A DNA stretch of 64,000 nt, from NCBI GenBank assembly GCA_949743265.1, contig CATJSX010000193.1, positions 21,632 through 85,631 of the forward strand. Reading direction: 5' to 3'. Below are positions 7,806 through 17,022 of this stretch, piece by piece. A model generated the notes under the pieces. That model was not told the origin of the DNA, did not search any database, and saw nothing but the letters and a program-made list of their open reading frames with translations. The first letter of the stretch is position 1; each line of letters starts with the position of its first letter. The translations under genes and the position numbers were made by a program. The stretch is from an uncultured Peptococcaceae bacterium (GTDB lineage Bacteria; Bacillota; Peptococcia; Peptococcales; Peptococcaceae).

Positions 7806-9812
7806 TTACACTAAAATTTGATAAATCGGCGCGCCTTCACATTGATAAGGCATACGCACTTTTAAAAGAACAGCCGCTGTCGGCGCTACGTCCATATGCT
7901 TGACAATACGTTCCGTCAAGAAATTTTCTTTAATCCCGGGACCAGCCGCCATAAAAGTCGACCGTACCGAAGTACCGCAAGCGCCGTCAATAGTAGAAAA
8001 ACTATCCGCATGGTCAGCCGTATAGCCTTCGGCAATATAGAAAACAATATCGCCGCTTTCTGGTCCTCCTTCGCCTAGAAGCGCTGCATCTCTGTTGCGC
8101 AATGCCAGCGCTACAATACGATGACCAGTCTTTTCATCACGAAGTGCATAAAGATCGGTCATGATCTTTTCTTCTAACTCAAATTTATCCTCTGGCTCAA
8201 CAATTCCGTTTTTATCTCTGCCTTTCAAATTGATATAAATATGGCAATAAGAAGCCGTATAAGCCGTCGTTTTTGTCCAGTCAACTTCTGGAATATCATT
8301 GCCATTTTCATCTTTTTTCAGCACTGTATAACCCAACTTACGCATATCATAAGCATTAACGCCGCCAGTATTGAGACGGAAGGTAGCAGCGTCATGTTCT
8401 GGCGTCGTTTGCCCATGGTCAGAAACAATCATAATAGTCCAGCCTTCGTCAATCAATTCTAAGAATTCGCCGATATAATTATCGGTCTGAATATAGACTT
8501 CTTTAAATAATTCCTGACAAACTTCCGGCGCTAATTTGCTGCCTTTTTTCAAATACTGTACCAGCATATGTCCTTGCATATCCACATTATGAAAATGAGA
8601 AAAGATAACGTCATAGCCTTCATGACGCGCCATATATTTGATTCCATCAGCATTCCATTTAGCGGAATGATCCCAGCTGGCACGCATACATTTGGCAATC
8701 AATTTTTCATCAGAACCGCCGGCTAAGCAAACAGGCTGCGGATAACCGACATTTTCCACGACAGTTTGCAATAAACTTTTAGGCGACCAAACTGTATCGT
8801 CATGAAAATCCATAGCTGCTGAAACCCACAAACGCAAATTACTGCCATCTTCTGCTAATTCTAAGACGCGCATACTGCGATTGACCAATACTTTATCATC
8901 ATGACGAATAGCTTCATCAACAATATCTTGCACAAAAACATCTTTTTCCAAACAAACGATAGGTTCCGTTGATTTTTTATTTCTGTAAATAGCTACTTTA
9001 TCATATTGACCATTTTGATTTTTTAAAATTAAGCAAGGGCGATGAATCAAACCATTAGAAAGTAATAGCGTACACTCCAAAGCGTCTTTAGGCGCTTCTG
9101 TCCAACCGCTGGCTGGCTTAATAGGTGAGCTAACCATATCCATGGGCGTTTCAGACAGATTCATGATATTTTCCTCAATAGTCGTCGTTACACGGCGGCT
9201 TTTTTTCACCGTTAAACGATTGATCATCATACTCAAATCGCCGTCTTCTTTCGTTTCTTCTGCTTCCATACCTGTAATAAAACATGGCACTTCACTATCT
9301 GAAGCCGCTTTAGCGCGAAAAGAAACAGCTTCAACTTTGGGACTGGCAACCATCAACATATCTGGTTCGACTTGCGCTGTCCCAACGTTGATACCGCCGG
9401 GCTGTGTACCATCAATGACATGCAGATTAGGACTGTCAGAGCTTGGCGGCCAAGCAGAGCCGGGCCAATGCCAAACTAATGTTTTTAAACCGGCTTCTGC
9501 GGTAACATTCCATAATTGCTCTGCCCGACAATTCGTTGAATCAAAATTGTATTCTTGAATATCGTGTTCTTCTTCATTATGACGATAATAACCCGTGATG
9601 CCATGTACTCTCGCCGTAGCGCCAGTAGCTAAAGTGGTCCACATGGGCGGCGTTACCGTCGGTTGTCCACCAATCATTTCATAATCCAGTTGCGCTGCAC
9701 CACGCTTTAAAAATTCCTTCGTATGAGGCATAACGCCTTCTTCAACATAAGTTTTAGTCAATCTAGGATCCAAACCGTCAATCCCTAAAATCAATACTTT
9801 TTTCTTATCCAT
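7806..9812 (-). CDS. Alkaline-phosphatase-superfamily phosphohydrolase (hydrolase 2, module B)
   Basis: A 668-residue cytoplasmic paralogue of hydrolase 1. The metal motif ILGIDGLDP (Asp12), the nucleophile block PTVTPPMWTTLATGA (Thr54), SHFHNVDMQGH, SDHGQTTPEHD and the C-terminal DHADSFST are all present, so the active site looks complete. It also has the family block TLVWHWPGSAWPPSSDSPNL and the beta-rich insert with PCLILKNQNGQYDKVAIYR. It is second in a two-gene leftward operon, 40 nt after permease 2, with a strong GAGGAGG site before the ATG at 9812. It probably hydrolyses a phospho- or phosphonate-type ester delivered by permease 2. This is inference from family and linkage; the nucleophile Thr argues against a sulfatase. 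Confidence 0.8.
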   Translation of the reverse strand: MDKKKVLILGIDGLDPRLTKTYVEEGVMPHTKEFLKRGAAQLDYEMIGGQPTVTPPMWTTLATGATARVHGITGYYRHNEEEHDIQEYNFDSTNCRAEQLWNVTAEAGLKTLVWHWPGSAWPPSSDSPNLHVIDGTQPGGINVGTAQVEPDMLMVASPKVEAVSFRAKAASDSEVPCFITGMEAEETKEDGDLSMMINRLTVKKSRRVTTTIEENIMNLSETPMDMVSSPIKPASGWTEAPKDALECTLLLSNGLIHRPCLILKNQNGQYDKVAIYRNKKSTEPIVCLEKDVFVQDIVDEAIRHDDKVLVNRSMRVLELAEDGSNLRLWVSAAMDFHDDTVWSPKSLLQTVVENVGYPQPVCLAGGSDEKLIAKCMRASWDHSAKWNADGIKYMARHEGYDVIFSHFHNVDMQGHMLVQYLKKGSKLAPEVCQELFKEVYIQTDNYIGEFLELIDEGWTIMIVSDHGQTTPEHDAATFRLNTGGVNAYDMRKLGYTVLKKDENGNDIPEVDWTKTTAYTASYCHIYINLKGRDKNGIVEPEDKFELEEKIMTDLYALRDEKTGHRIVALALRNRDAALLGEGGPESGDIVFYIAEGYTADHADSFSTIDGACGTSVRSTFMAAGPGIKENFLTERIVKHMDVAPTAAVLLKVRMPYQCEGAPIYQILV

Positions 9813-9852
9813 TTTTTTAGCCTCCTCAAAATATTATGGCATCATCAACTGC

Positions 9853-11307
9853 TCAAAAAAGCAATGAGCCAACGGGAATACCAATAACGACAACGACGAT
9901 AATGCTGATAATAGCCATCAGCCAGCCGTATTTATAAGAATTCGTTCTGCCAATCCAATCGTTGGTAAACATCAGCGCCGCTGTGGCGGAACCGCCCGGC
10001 GTTGCTACCGCCGTAGCGATGGCAAAAGAAAACAATACGCACATTAAAACGGGATTGCCCCCTAACGCTATAGAAAATTGGTACAATACGGGGGTCAATA
10101 GAGCCGCTAAAACCAAATTATGAGCGACTTGTGTCAATAAACCAGCGATAATTAAAAATATGGCGCAAAAAGCCAATCCGCTAAAACGCGTGAAAACTGG
10201 CGACATCAATTCAACTAAAAAATTGATTACGCCTACTTCTTCATTGCTCATAGCCGCTGATACCGGCATCGTTGCCACAAACATGATGATCATTTCCCAG
10301 TTCATGCCATCTTTGGCGCATTCTGCAAAATTAAAGGACACTTTGCCTTTTATTTTTAACATCGCCATCAGCGTCAGCACAAAAACCAATGAGCCAGTAA
10401 TCCCTAAAGCGTTAAAAAATTTTGTTACAAAGAAACTTTTAGGCAAAACACTAGGCGCAAACATGGCAAACATAAACAAGCATAAGAAAAAGGCTGCGAT
10501 TTTCTGTTCACCACTCATTTGCGTATGGCGTAATTCTTCAAACATATCGCCTACGCCGTCAAATTTAGAAATATCTGGTCGCACGATGAATTTCATTATC
10601 AGCATATAAACAGCTAAACAAACCACAGTAATTACAAAAGTTAATAAAGTAAAGCTCCCAAAATCAGCAGTCATTCCACCAGAAACTGTTGCCAAAGAAC
10701 CCAACACCATCACTTGAACAGCTTTAAATGGAAAGAGCGCGAATCCCAACATAGCGGCATAAACAATACCTGCTAATACGACAACGGTATATTTCTCTTG
10801 TTTTTGATAGCCCAGCGTTTCGCAAACATTGTAAAAAATACTAAATAGCAACAAAATAGCGGTAAACAAACTGACTGTAGCTCCCAAAACATAAGCGGCA
10901 ATAAAAACCATCAACGTAAAAACATAAGGGCGACCAACACAAATCTTGCGGCTGATAAACCAGTTAGCAATAATTCTGCTCAAGCCGATTTTGTCCATAT
11001 AAGCAGCAAAAATAAATAAAAAGATACACAATACCGTATTATTAACTGCTCCAAAACCGCCGGTTAATGCTTGCGCCACCGTTTGATAGCCGGAAAGTCC
11101 CAGCGCGATAACTCCTAACATACTCGGCCAAACAAATCCAATAAAAGTCCAACCCCATAATAAACCAATAAAAATCCCTAAAACTTTCATTCCAATGACA
11201 TTTAACGATCCCCACGGCTGCAAATATCCAACGCCAAACATCAGCGCTACTGTAATTAGCGAATGCAGCCAATAGACCCAATCTTTGCTGACGCTTTTTT
11301 CACTCAT
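9853..11307 (-). CDS. DASS/SLC13-like anion permease (permease 2, module B)
   Basis: A 484-residue, roughly 12-helix permease. It has the shared N-terminal pattern (GYLQPWGSLNVIGMKVLGIFIGLLWGW, residues about 22-48), a middle cytoplasmic loop (ISKFDGVGDMFEELRHTQMS) and the C-terminal binding-loop motif AIATAVATPGGSATAALMF. It is closest by eye to permease 4 (VAIATPGASTTGAPIF). It is first in the operon with hydrolase 2. The start ATG at 11307 has an AGGAGATG site. A palindrome containing TCTAAACGTTTAGA lies 47-60 nt upstream of the start. Its role is probably uptake of the hydrolase 2 substrate. Confidence 0.75.
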   Translation of the reverse strand: MSEKSVSKDWVYWLHSLITVALMFGVGYLQPWGSLNVIGMKVLGIFIGLLWGWTFIGFVWPSMLGVIALGLSGYQTVAQALTGGFGAVNNTVLCIFLFIFAAYMDKIGLSRIIANWFISRKICVGRPYVFTLMVFIAAYVLGATVSLFTAILLLFSIFYNVCETLGYQKQEKYTVVVLAGIVYAAMLGFALFPFKAVQVMVLGSLATVSGGMTADFGSFTLLTFVITVVCLAVYMLIMKFIVRPDISKFDGVGDMFEELRHTQMSGEQKIAAFFLCLFMFAMFAPSVLPKSFFVTKFFNALGITGSLVFVLTLMAMLKIKGKVSFNFAECAKDGMNWEMIIMFVATMPVSAAMSNEEVGVINFLVELMSPVFTRFSGLAFCAIFLIIAGLLTQVAHNLVLAALLTPVLYQFSIALGGNPVLMCVLFSFAIATAVATPGGSATAALMFTNDWIGRTNSYKYGWLMAIISIIVVVVIGIPVGSLLF

Positions 11308-11343
11308 AATCTCATCTCCTACCTCTAATCATCATTTTTTGCT

Positions 11344-11367
11344 CATCAAATGCTCTAAACGTTTAGA
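11344..11367 (-). promoter_or_regulatory. Candidate operator before permease 2-hydrolase 2 operon
   Basis: A perfect 14-bp palindrome, TCTAAACGTTTAGA (11354-11367), sits next to CATCAAATG (11344-11352). The same CATCAAATG followed by a TAAAC-centred palindrome occurs before hydrolase 3 at 13460-13485. A common regulator is inferred. Confidence 0.45.
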
Positions 11368-11522
11368 ATTCCGTGTACACATTTTCTTTTGATGGTTCAA
11401 ATTATACGGATTATTTCCGTTTTAGCATAGATATCTATTATGCGTTGCAGTTGTCTGCTACACATATTTATCATAATGATTTTTTGTTTTTTCCTAACGC
11501 ATTGTTACTTTTTTATAAGCAC

Positions 11523-11617
11523 AAAAACAGCCTCAAACGAAACAAATTGCTTTCGCATAAGGCTGTTGTAACATACAAAAAGCCGTTAAACGTCGAAAAC
11601 TTCGTCGTTTAACGGCT
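11523..11617 (-). terminator. Two tandem hairpins ending the M23 peptidase transcript
   Basis: The gene-proximal hairpin (11577-11617) pairs AGCCGTTAAACG with CGTTTAACGGCT and is followed by a T-run on the minus strand. A second one (11523-11567) pairs ACAGCCT with AGGCTGT and has TTTTTGT after it. They occupy much of the 330-nt gap 11308-11637, which otherwise holds only the operator. Confidence 0.8.
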
Positions 11618-11637
11618 CAACTACTTTTATAAAATTA

Positions 11638-12675
11638 TTATTGTGCTCTGCGACTGGTTGAAATATATTCCAGCGGATTAAAGGTTGCTTTCCCTTTTCT
11701 CACTTCAAAATGCAAATGATCGCCAGTAGAACGTCCTGTGCTGCCGACTAAACCAATAACTTGTCCTTGCTGAACAATTACGCCTACTGTTGTTTTAATC
11801 TCGCTCATATGTGCGTAACGAGTAACGGAACCGTCAGCGTGCTCAATATCAACGCAATTTCCATAGCCACCGCTGTAGCCAGCTTTGATTACTCGACCGG
11901 TCCATGCTGCATAAACGGGATCGCCAGTATCGCCGTCAATATCCACGCCTGTGTGGAATCCTCTGCCTCTACCGCCATAAGGCGAACTGATGCGAGTAGC
12001 CGTCGTCGGCCAAATCATCGGATTATAATCAACTGGTATGCCATTAACTTCAGCGCCTTGATTATTGCTGGCAACTTCAGGTGTCTGTACTTGTCTGGTT
12101 TCAGTCATGCTTCTGGAAGTCTGTTCAACTTTGTAAGGAGCAAGATTTTTGATTTTACGATTGATATTGTTGTAAACCGCTGGCGAATCTGGCGTTGCCG
12201 CCACGACTTCTTTCCAAATGGGCTGACTGTCAACAACATTTAAACGATTAACGCTAGGCACATATTTTACATTGCGATTTAAAATTTCCTCATAAAATGC
12301 AACCGGAAAATAAGCATGGTCATCACGCATCTGCACCAAATAGGTAACGTTTTCGTCTTCAACACCGGCAAAAATAGTACCGCTATCATTATCAAAACTC
12401 AGTTCAATCTGATAATGCTGCCCATCAGCAGCCACCATAATTTTATCCTGCTTGTCCGCTCCCCAAACGACTGAAACGCCAACCAATTCCATGACTTGCT
12501 TGATGGGTAAAAAAATGCCATCACTATTAGTGATAATCTCACTATCATCAAAAATCAAATATTTATCTTCAACATTAGGCAGATTTGGCGGCGGCACTTT
12601 AAAATCCGCCCACGCTGTCATAGGAAACAACAAACATACCCCTAACAAAATCCATACAGAAACTAACCGTTTAAT
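11638..12675 (-). CDS. Secreted M23 (LytM-type) peptidoglycan endopeptidase with copper-amine-oxidase-like N-domain
   Basis: The C-terminal third is an M23 zinc peptidase: GGRGRGFHTGVDIDGD (His and Asp ligands), then YAHMSEI and HLHFEVRKG (HxH motif). The middle (residues about 35-160) resembles the copper-amine-oxidase N-terminal-like fold common in Bacillota wall proteins (DGIFLPIKQVMELVGVSVVW). No ATG gives a proper signal peptide. TTG 12648 would begin inside the hydrophobic core. An in-frame ATT at 12675, nine bases after AAAGGG, yields MKRLVSVWILLGVCLLFPMT followed by AWA, an ideal signal peptide, so I use it. It cleaves peptide cross-links in the wall; a sporulation role is possible but unproven. 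Product about 345 residues. Confidence 0.8.
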   Translation of the reverse strand: MKRLVSVWILLGVCLLFPMTAWADFKVPPPNLPNVEDKYLIFDDSEIITNSDGIFLPIKQVMELVGVSVVWGADKQDKIMVAADGQHYQIELSFDNDSGTIFAGVEDENVTYLVQMRDDHAYFPVAFYEEILNRNVKYVPSVNRLNVVDSQPIWKEVVAATPDSPAVYNNINRKIKNLAPYKVEQTSRSMTETRQVQTPEVASNNQGAEVNGIPVDYNPMIWPTTATRISSPYGGRGRGFHTGVDIDGDTGDPVYAAWTGRVIKAGYSGGYGNCVDIEHADGSVTRYAHMSEIKTTVGVIVQQGQVIGLVGSTGRSTGDHLHFEVRKGKATFNPLEYISTSRRAQ

Positions 12676-12979
12676 ACGATCACGCCCTTTCTTTAATAGT
12701 CGATCCCCTCTAATAAAATCTTCAATTGTTTGGCGCCTGCTTTTTCTTTAATGACTATCAATATAATACTAGCAGGCTTGTCTATGTCTTAAATTGTTTT
12801 TATTTTACCATAAGATTGCCACATATGGCATACTTAAACACGCATTTTTGCTTTTTTGTAACTTATCAAATTTTTTCATGGGACTGACACCATTTTGTTG
12901 AAAAGGGCATAATCTGTGATTAAAACGATAAGAAATCGTCAAGACTATCGTTATTAGCCTTGATTGGAGTGTTTAAACT
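12676..12979. other. 304-nt intergenic region between M23 gene and gin
   Basis: No gene is seen. GCCTGC (12735-12740) and GCAGGC (12772-12777) form a widely spaced inverted pair bracketing an AT-rich stretch with a minus-strand TATTAT-like -10 for the M23 gene. Before gin, GCATA (12907-12911) lies about 15 nt from GATAAGAAA, weakly resembling a sigma-F/G promoter. Confidence 0.3.
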
Positions 12980-13210
12980 ATGACAAATCACAAAAATAAC
13001 ATTTATCCCTGCTGTGCTTTATGCCACCAAATACCATCTGGCGGACTACACGACGGGCTGAGGATTATGGGGCGATTTATCTGCTCCGACTGCGAACGCA
13101 CTTTGGTCGCTTTGCCTTGCGACGATGAGCGCTACGGACATTTTGTGCAACTTTTGAAAACAGCGTTTCACCCCTTTGAGTCCACTATTCAGCGCTACAC
13201 TTCTGTCTAA
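12980..13210 (+). CDS. gin: Gin (CsfB)-type anti-sigma-G factor
   Basis: A 76-residue protein with a CALC pair near residue 13 and a CSDC pair near residue 36 separated by a GGLHDGLRIMGRFI stretch, followed by E. This C-x2-C...G-x-x-I-C-x-x-C-E layout is the hallmark of Gin/CsfB, a zinc protein made in the forespore that holds sigma-G inactive until engulfment is complete and also affects sigma-E. The length is close to the family's usual 60-70 residues. The ATG has a GGAG site. It stands alone between two hydrolase modules and has its own terminator. The call rests on motif spacing and on other sporulation genes in the window. Confidence 0.7.
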   Translation: MTNHKNNIYPCCALCHQIPSGGLHDGLRIMGRFICSDCERTLVALPCDDERYGHFVQLLKTAFHPFESTIQRYTSV

Positions 13211-13249
13211 TTCCCCCTTTATATAGATATGGTCTGAAAAGACGACCAA

Positions 13250-13282
13250 AAATAGACAGCCGAGATTGGCTGTCTATTTTTT
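13250..13282 (+). terminator. Intrinsic terminator after gin
   Basis: AAATAGACAGCC pairs with GGCTGTCTATTT around a short loop, followed by T residues. Confidence 0.9.
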
Positions 13283-13459
13283 ATGCCCTCATAAATCCAA
13301 ATAGATATCTCCCATGAATTGTTTCGCCACAATAAAAAGTTTGGTTTGGCATGATTTTGTACACAAAGATGCTTTGTTTTACTTTATGGATTGAATTATA
13401 TATTATGATAATTGTAAACAACGTATAGCGTTATCCGGATACGCCAGAAAAACTATTGG

Positions 13460-13485
13460 CATCAAATGTTTATAAACTATTGATG
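13460..13485 (+). promoter_or_regulatory. Candidate operator before hydrolase 3
   Basis: A 26-nt near-palindrome: CATCAA at one end, TTGATG at the other, TTTATAAAC in the centre. It shares CATCAAATG plus a TAAAC core with the site before permease 2. It lies 40 nt before the hydrolase 3 start. It is the only notable element in the gap 13283-13524, apart from a run resembling the sequence's general AT-rich promoters. Confidence 0.45.
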
Positions 13486-13524
13486 AAGTTTGAAAGCAAT
13501 CAAAAAATTTAGGAGGCAACCGAT

Positions 13525-15651
13525 ATGGGATTAAAAAGAGCAATGGTCATCGGCTTAGATGCTGCTGACCCAGTACAAATAAAAAGATTGATGGCTGAAG
13601 GCAAAATGCCGAATTTAAAAAAATTGTTAGAGGGCGGCACTGCTAACGAAAACTTAGCCATGATTGGCGCACTGCCTAGTGTTACGCCGCCAAACTGGTG
13701 CTCTATTGCTACTGGCGCTTGGCCTCGTACGCATGGCGTTACTTGCTATAATAATACAACAATAGGACAAAGTCTAACTTTGGAAGAACTAAATTGGACC
13801 AGTTCTAACGTCACAGCCGATTATATTTGGGAACAATTTGACAAAGAAGGCAAACGTAGCATTGTCTTAAGCTACTGTGGCGCATGGCCTCCTCGTGACG
13901 ACAAAAGTAATGATAAATCAATTATCATTGACGGTTCCGGCGTGGTTCCTTTCTTACGCTGTGCGCTGGATTATCAAAAAGTTATCACTATGGAAGAAGG
14001 GGATTTCCCTATGGAATATACACCCCATGTCATTAAAAGTGATAATACCGACTGCATCATTATGGGCGATCAGTATGACGAATTAAAAAAACAATCCATG
14101 AAAACTGAGCAAGGCGATTTAGTCTCTTGGGCTGGTCATGAAGGTATTACCGCCTATCCTGCTGGCATTGAAGATTTAGAGGAAGACGGCAATATTGCCG
14201 CTTCACAAAAAGATCACGCCGAAAACTATCGCCCAAGCAAAGCCGATAAACTGAAAACAGCTTTAAAAACGCCTGCTAATTGGAGTTTTGAATTGCCAGA
14301 AGGCGCCAAAGAAGCCACCATCATGTTAGCTAAAAATACTGTTCGTCGTTTTGCCATCGTGACAGCTTCTGATGGCATTCATTACGACACCGTTACGATT
14401 TACAAAAATAAAAAAACTTCGGAACCACTGGGTACAGTTACCGGCGTTGGAAATTGGTCAGAATTTATGTATGATTATATGATTAAAGATGATATTGAAC
14501 GCAAAGTTGCTTACAAAATCAATATTTGCGATATGGCAGAAGACGGCAGCAAAGTCATTCTATATTGGTCTTATGCAACGGATTTAGACAATCTGGATTA
14601 TTTTTATCCAAAAGAAGTGGGGCGCAAATTGTATGATGAAGTAGGTCCCATGATTCAATTTGCTTCTGTTGACGTTCGCAGTGATCACAAAGAAAATGAC
14701 AAGCTGGTATTTGATACTTATGCCAAAGAAGGTTGTGAATGGTTTGCCAAAGCCGCTCATTGGCTGTTTAAAGAATATCCCGACTGGCAGTTGTTTTATG
14801 TACACATTCACTCTATTGATAATTTCCAACACTGGTTTGTCAATGATTGTGTGCCTCAAAGGAATCCAGAATACCGTTATTATCAGGAACTCATTGATGC
14901 GGTTTATACCGAAAATGATAAATTTATCGGCGAAATGATGACTTATTTGGACGACGATACGTCCATCATTGTTACCTCTGATCACGGCTGTATGCCAAAA
15001 AGTGCTGGTGATGATTATGAAATCGGCTCCATTGGCGGAACATCAACCAAAATGATGAAAAAATTAGGCTATACCGTCACATATCGCGACGAAAACGGCA
15101 AATTACAAATTGACTGGAGTAAAACAAAAGCTGTCGCTAAGCGTTCGTCTTATATCCACGTTAATTTGAAAGGCAGAGATCCCGAAGGTATCGTGGAGCC
15201 AGAAGATTACCATCAATTAGTACTGGATATCATCAGTGATTTATATAATTATCGCAACAAAGACGGTAAACGCGTCGTTGCTCACGCTTTCACTCGTGAT
15301 GAAATGGAATACTTGGGTATGGGCGGCATTCACTGCGGCGATATCCTCTATCAATTAGTGCCAACTTTTAATAACGAACATGCCAACGTTATGAGCACGA
15401 CTCATCACGAAGGATGGTCCATGCAAAACTTGTGTATTATGGGCGGCGCAGCTTTCAAATCAGGAGAATTCATTGATCGACCAGTACGTATTACCGATAT
15501 TGTACCGACAGTCTGTCATATTACTGATACCGGTATGCCCGGCAGTGTAGAAGGCGGCATTATTTATCAAGCCTTGAAAGGCTTTGAAGAAGGTCGTTAT
15601 GAACGAGGCGATGAGTGGCTGTTGCCTACTGGCAAACGCTTAATTAAATAA
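13525..15651 (+). CDS. Alkaline-phosphatase-superfamily phosphohydrolase (hydrolase 3, module C; most divergent)
   Basis: At 708 residues this is the longest and most divergent paralogue. The core motifs remain: VIGLDAADP (Asp12), PSVTPPNWCSIATGAWP (Thr54), VHIHSIDNFQHW, TSDHGCMPKSAG and a C-terminal NEHANVMST. It lacks the HWPG block of the others (LSYCGAWPPRDD instead) and the His after SDHG. The insert still has the KNTVRRFAIVTASDGIHYDT pattern, and about 40 extra residues near position 230. It probably acts on a related but different phosphoester or phosphonate. It is followed by a terminator-like hairpin, then an ATPase, a zinc-ribbon protein, permease 3 and a dehydrogenase on the same strand. 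The start has an AGGAGG site. Confidence 0.78.
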   Translation: MGLKRAMVIGLDAADPVQIKRLMAEGKMPNLKKLLEGGTANENLAMIGALPSVTPPNWCSIATGAWPRTHGVTCYNNTTIGQSLTLEELNWTSSNVTADYIWEQFDKEGKRSIVLSYCGAWPPRDDKSNDKSIIIDGSGVVPFLRCALDYQKVITMEEGDFPMEYTPHVIKSDNTDCIIMGDQYDELKKQSMKTEQGDLVSWAGHEGITAYPAGIEDLEEDGNIAASQKDHAENYRPSKADKLKTALKTPANWSFELPEGAKEATIMLAKNTVRRFAIVTASDGIHYDTVTIYKNKKTSEPLGTVTGVGNWSEFMYDYMIKDDIERKVAYKINICDMAEDGSKVILYWSYATDLDNLDYFYPKEVGRKLYDEVGPMIQFASVDVRSDHKENDKLVFDTYAKEGCEWFAKAAHWLFKEYPDWQLFYVHIHSIDNFQHWFVNDCVPQRNPEYRYYQELIDAVYTENDKFIGEMMTYLDDDTSIIVTSDHGCMPKSAGDDYEIGSIGGTSTKMMKKLGYTVTYRDENGKLQIDWSKTKAVAKRSSYIHVNLKGRDPEGIVEPEDYHQLVLDIISDLYNYRNKDGKRVVAHAFTRDEMEYLGMGGIHCGDILYQLVPTFNNEHANVMSTTHHEGWSMQNLCIMGGAAFKSGEFIDRPVRITDIVPTVCHITDTGMPGSVEGGIIYQALKGFEEGRYERGDEWLLPTGKRLIK

Positions 15652-15679
15652 CTGCTCGCCCAAAATTGATTTAGTCAAT

Positions 15680-15722
15680 ACGCTGTCAAGTGGCTTACTG
15701 TGGAAAAACTTGACAGCGTTCT
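15680..15722 (+). terminator. Stem-loop after hydrolase 3
   Basis: ACGCTGTCAAGT and ACTTGACAGCGT form a perfect 12-bp stem with a 16-nt loop, followed by only TCTTT. It is a weak terminator, or a stability element allowing partial read-through into the module C genes. Confidence 0.6.
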
Positions 15723-15758
15723 TTGATAAATAATGATATTGAAAGAGATGACGAGCAA

Positions 15759-16565
15759 ATGAATTTAATAGAAACCAAAGCATTATCTCATAAACAAGGA
15801 AGTAAATTTTTGCTAAAAAATATTAACTGGGAAGTAAAAGAGAATGAACATTGGATTGTCTTTGGTGCCAACGGCTGTGGTAAAACGACGCTACTCGGTA
15901 CCATAGCTGGATACCGCCACTACAACAAAGGCGAAGTCAAATTATTCGGTGAGGTTCTTTCCAGAGAAAATGCGGTGCTGTTGCGACAAAAAATTGGTTT
16001 TGTCAGTGCTTCTTATATGGACAGATGTTTCCGACACGAAAGTGGATTGGACATTGTATTGAGTGCAAAATTTGGCGGTTTTGGACGTCGGTTAGCTATT
16101 ACTGATCATGACGTCAAAAGAGCGATGCAGCTGTTAGACGCTTTCGGTATAGTAGAAAAAGCTAATTATCCTTATGATATGCTTTCACAAGGACAACGAC
16201 AAAGGCTATTATTAGCCAGAGCATTGATGGTATCGCCAAAACTATTATTGCTGGATGAGCCGCTAAACGGCTTAGATGTCATAGCAAGAAATTTTTTCTT
16301 AAACACTCTGCAAGAAATTGCCGATACACAAAATGTCAGTATCATCTACGTTACTCATCAAACGGAAGAAATCCTGCCTTTTTATACTAAAGCTATGCTT
16401 TTAAAAAATGGCGCAATATACGCGCAGGGAGATTTGGAAAAAATATTTTCTGTCGAAATAATGAACGAATTTTTCGGCTATTCGACAAATATTCACTGGC
16501 ATGAAGGACGCGTACAGCTAGCTATCAGCAGCGAATTACGACTGTCCAAAACAATCTGGGCATAA
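15759..16565 (+). CDS. Stand-alone ABC-type ATPase (ModF/YusV-like)
   Basis: A 268-residue nucleotide-binding protein with Walker A GANGCGKTTLLG, ABC signature LSQGQRQRLLLARAL, Walker B LLLLDEPLNGLD and the switch His in YVTHQTEEI. No membrane partner or binding protein lies nearby, as for ModF-type ATPases. It follows hydrolase 3 and precedes the zinc-ribbon gene by 24 nt. Whether it powers an importer elsewhere or serves a soluble function is unknown. ATG 15759 is chosen over the upstream TTG 15723, which has no ribosome site; the site before 15759 is itself weak. Confidence 0.8.
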   Translation: MNLIETKALSHKQGSKFLLKNINWEVKENEHWIVFGANGCGKTTLLGTIAGYRHYNKGEVKLFGEVLSRENAVLLRQKIGFVSASYMDRCFRHESGLDIVLSAKFGGFGRRLAITDHDVKRAMQLLDAFGIVEKANYPYDMLSQGQRQRLLLARALMVSPKLLLLDEPLNGLDVIARNFFLNTLQEIADTQNVSIIYVTHQTEEILPFYTKAMLLKNGAIYAQGDLEKIFSVEIMNEFFGYSTNIHWHEGRVQLAISSELRLSKTIWA

Positions 16566-16589
16566 AACCAAAGGCGGAGGTAAAATCAA

Positions 16590-17003
16590 ATGAGTATCAT
16601 TAACCATTATTCTGGATACGGCGCACAATCAAAAGAAGATACAGACGCCTTAACTCAACGCAGCAAACGCTGCATCTGTAAAAAATGCGGCGGTAAATTG
16701 ACAACCAGCTTAATTATTTACGATATTTACGGTGGAGCAGGCATGGAATTATATTGCCCCCATTGCCAGCAAACGGAATTTGGCGTCGAGCCTGAAATTT
16801 ACGAAATAGCGCAGTATTATGTAGAAAATTTTCAATTTAACTATTTTTTGGATATGGAAGAAAACGATTTAAATGAACAGCTTAATATTGCCAAAGTGGC
16901 GGATATGCTTAGCTGGCTGTTTAAAAATTTAGGTTTATTAGATCATAACGGCTTAAAAAACACTCTGCCAGATTATCAATTTTATAAACGATTGCATCGA
17001 TAA
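16590..17003 (+). CDS. Zinc-ribbon protein of unknown function, module C
   Basis: A 137-residue soluble protein that I do not recognise. Residues 29-60 hold two cysteine pairs (CICKKCGG and CPHCQQ), with a third Cys adjacent to the first pair, which form a likely zinc ribbon. The remainder is acidic and helical (MEENDLNEQLNIAKVADMLS). It starts 24 nt after the ATPase with a GGCGGAGG site and ends 19 nt before permease 3, so it is clearly part of this operon. It may be a regulator or an accessory protein; nothing in the sequence decides. Confidence 0.7.
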   Translation: MSIINHYSGYGAQSKEDTDALTQRSKRCICKKCGGKLTTSLIIYDIYGGAGMELYCPHCQQTEFGVEPEIYEIAQYYVENFQFNYFLDMEENDLNEQLNIAKVADMLSWLFKNLGLLDHNGLKNTLPDYQFYKRLHR

Positions 17004-17022
17004 AAATAGGAGGCGTATTCTT

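Noticed and set aside
12452..12751. Long plus-strand frame opposite the M23 gene
   Set aside because: It is antisense to a clear peptidase gene with intact motifs, has no ribosome site and resembles no family.
15723..15758. TTG start twelve codons upstream for the ABC-type ATPase
   Set aside because: The TTG lies within the tail of the preceding stem-loop with no ribosome site; the ATG at 15759 matches the usual domain start.
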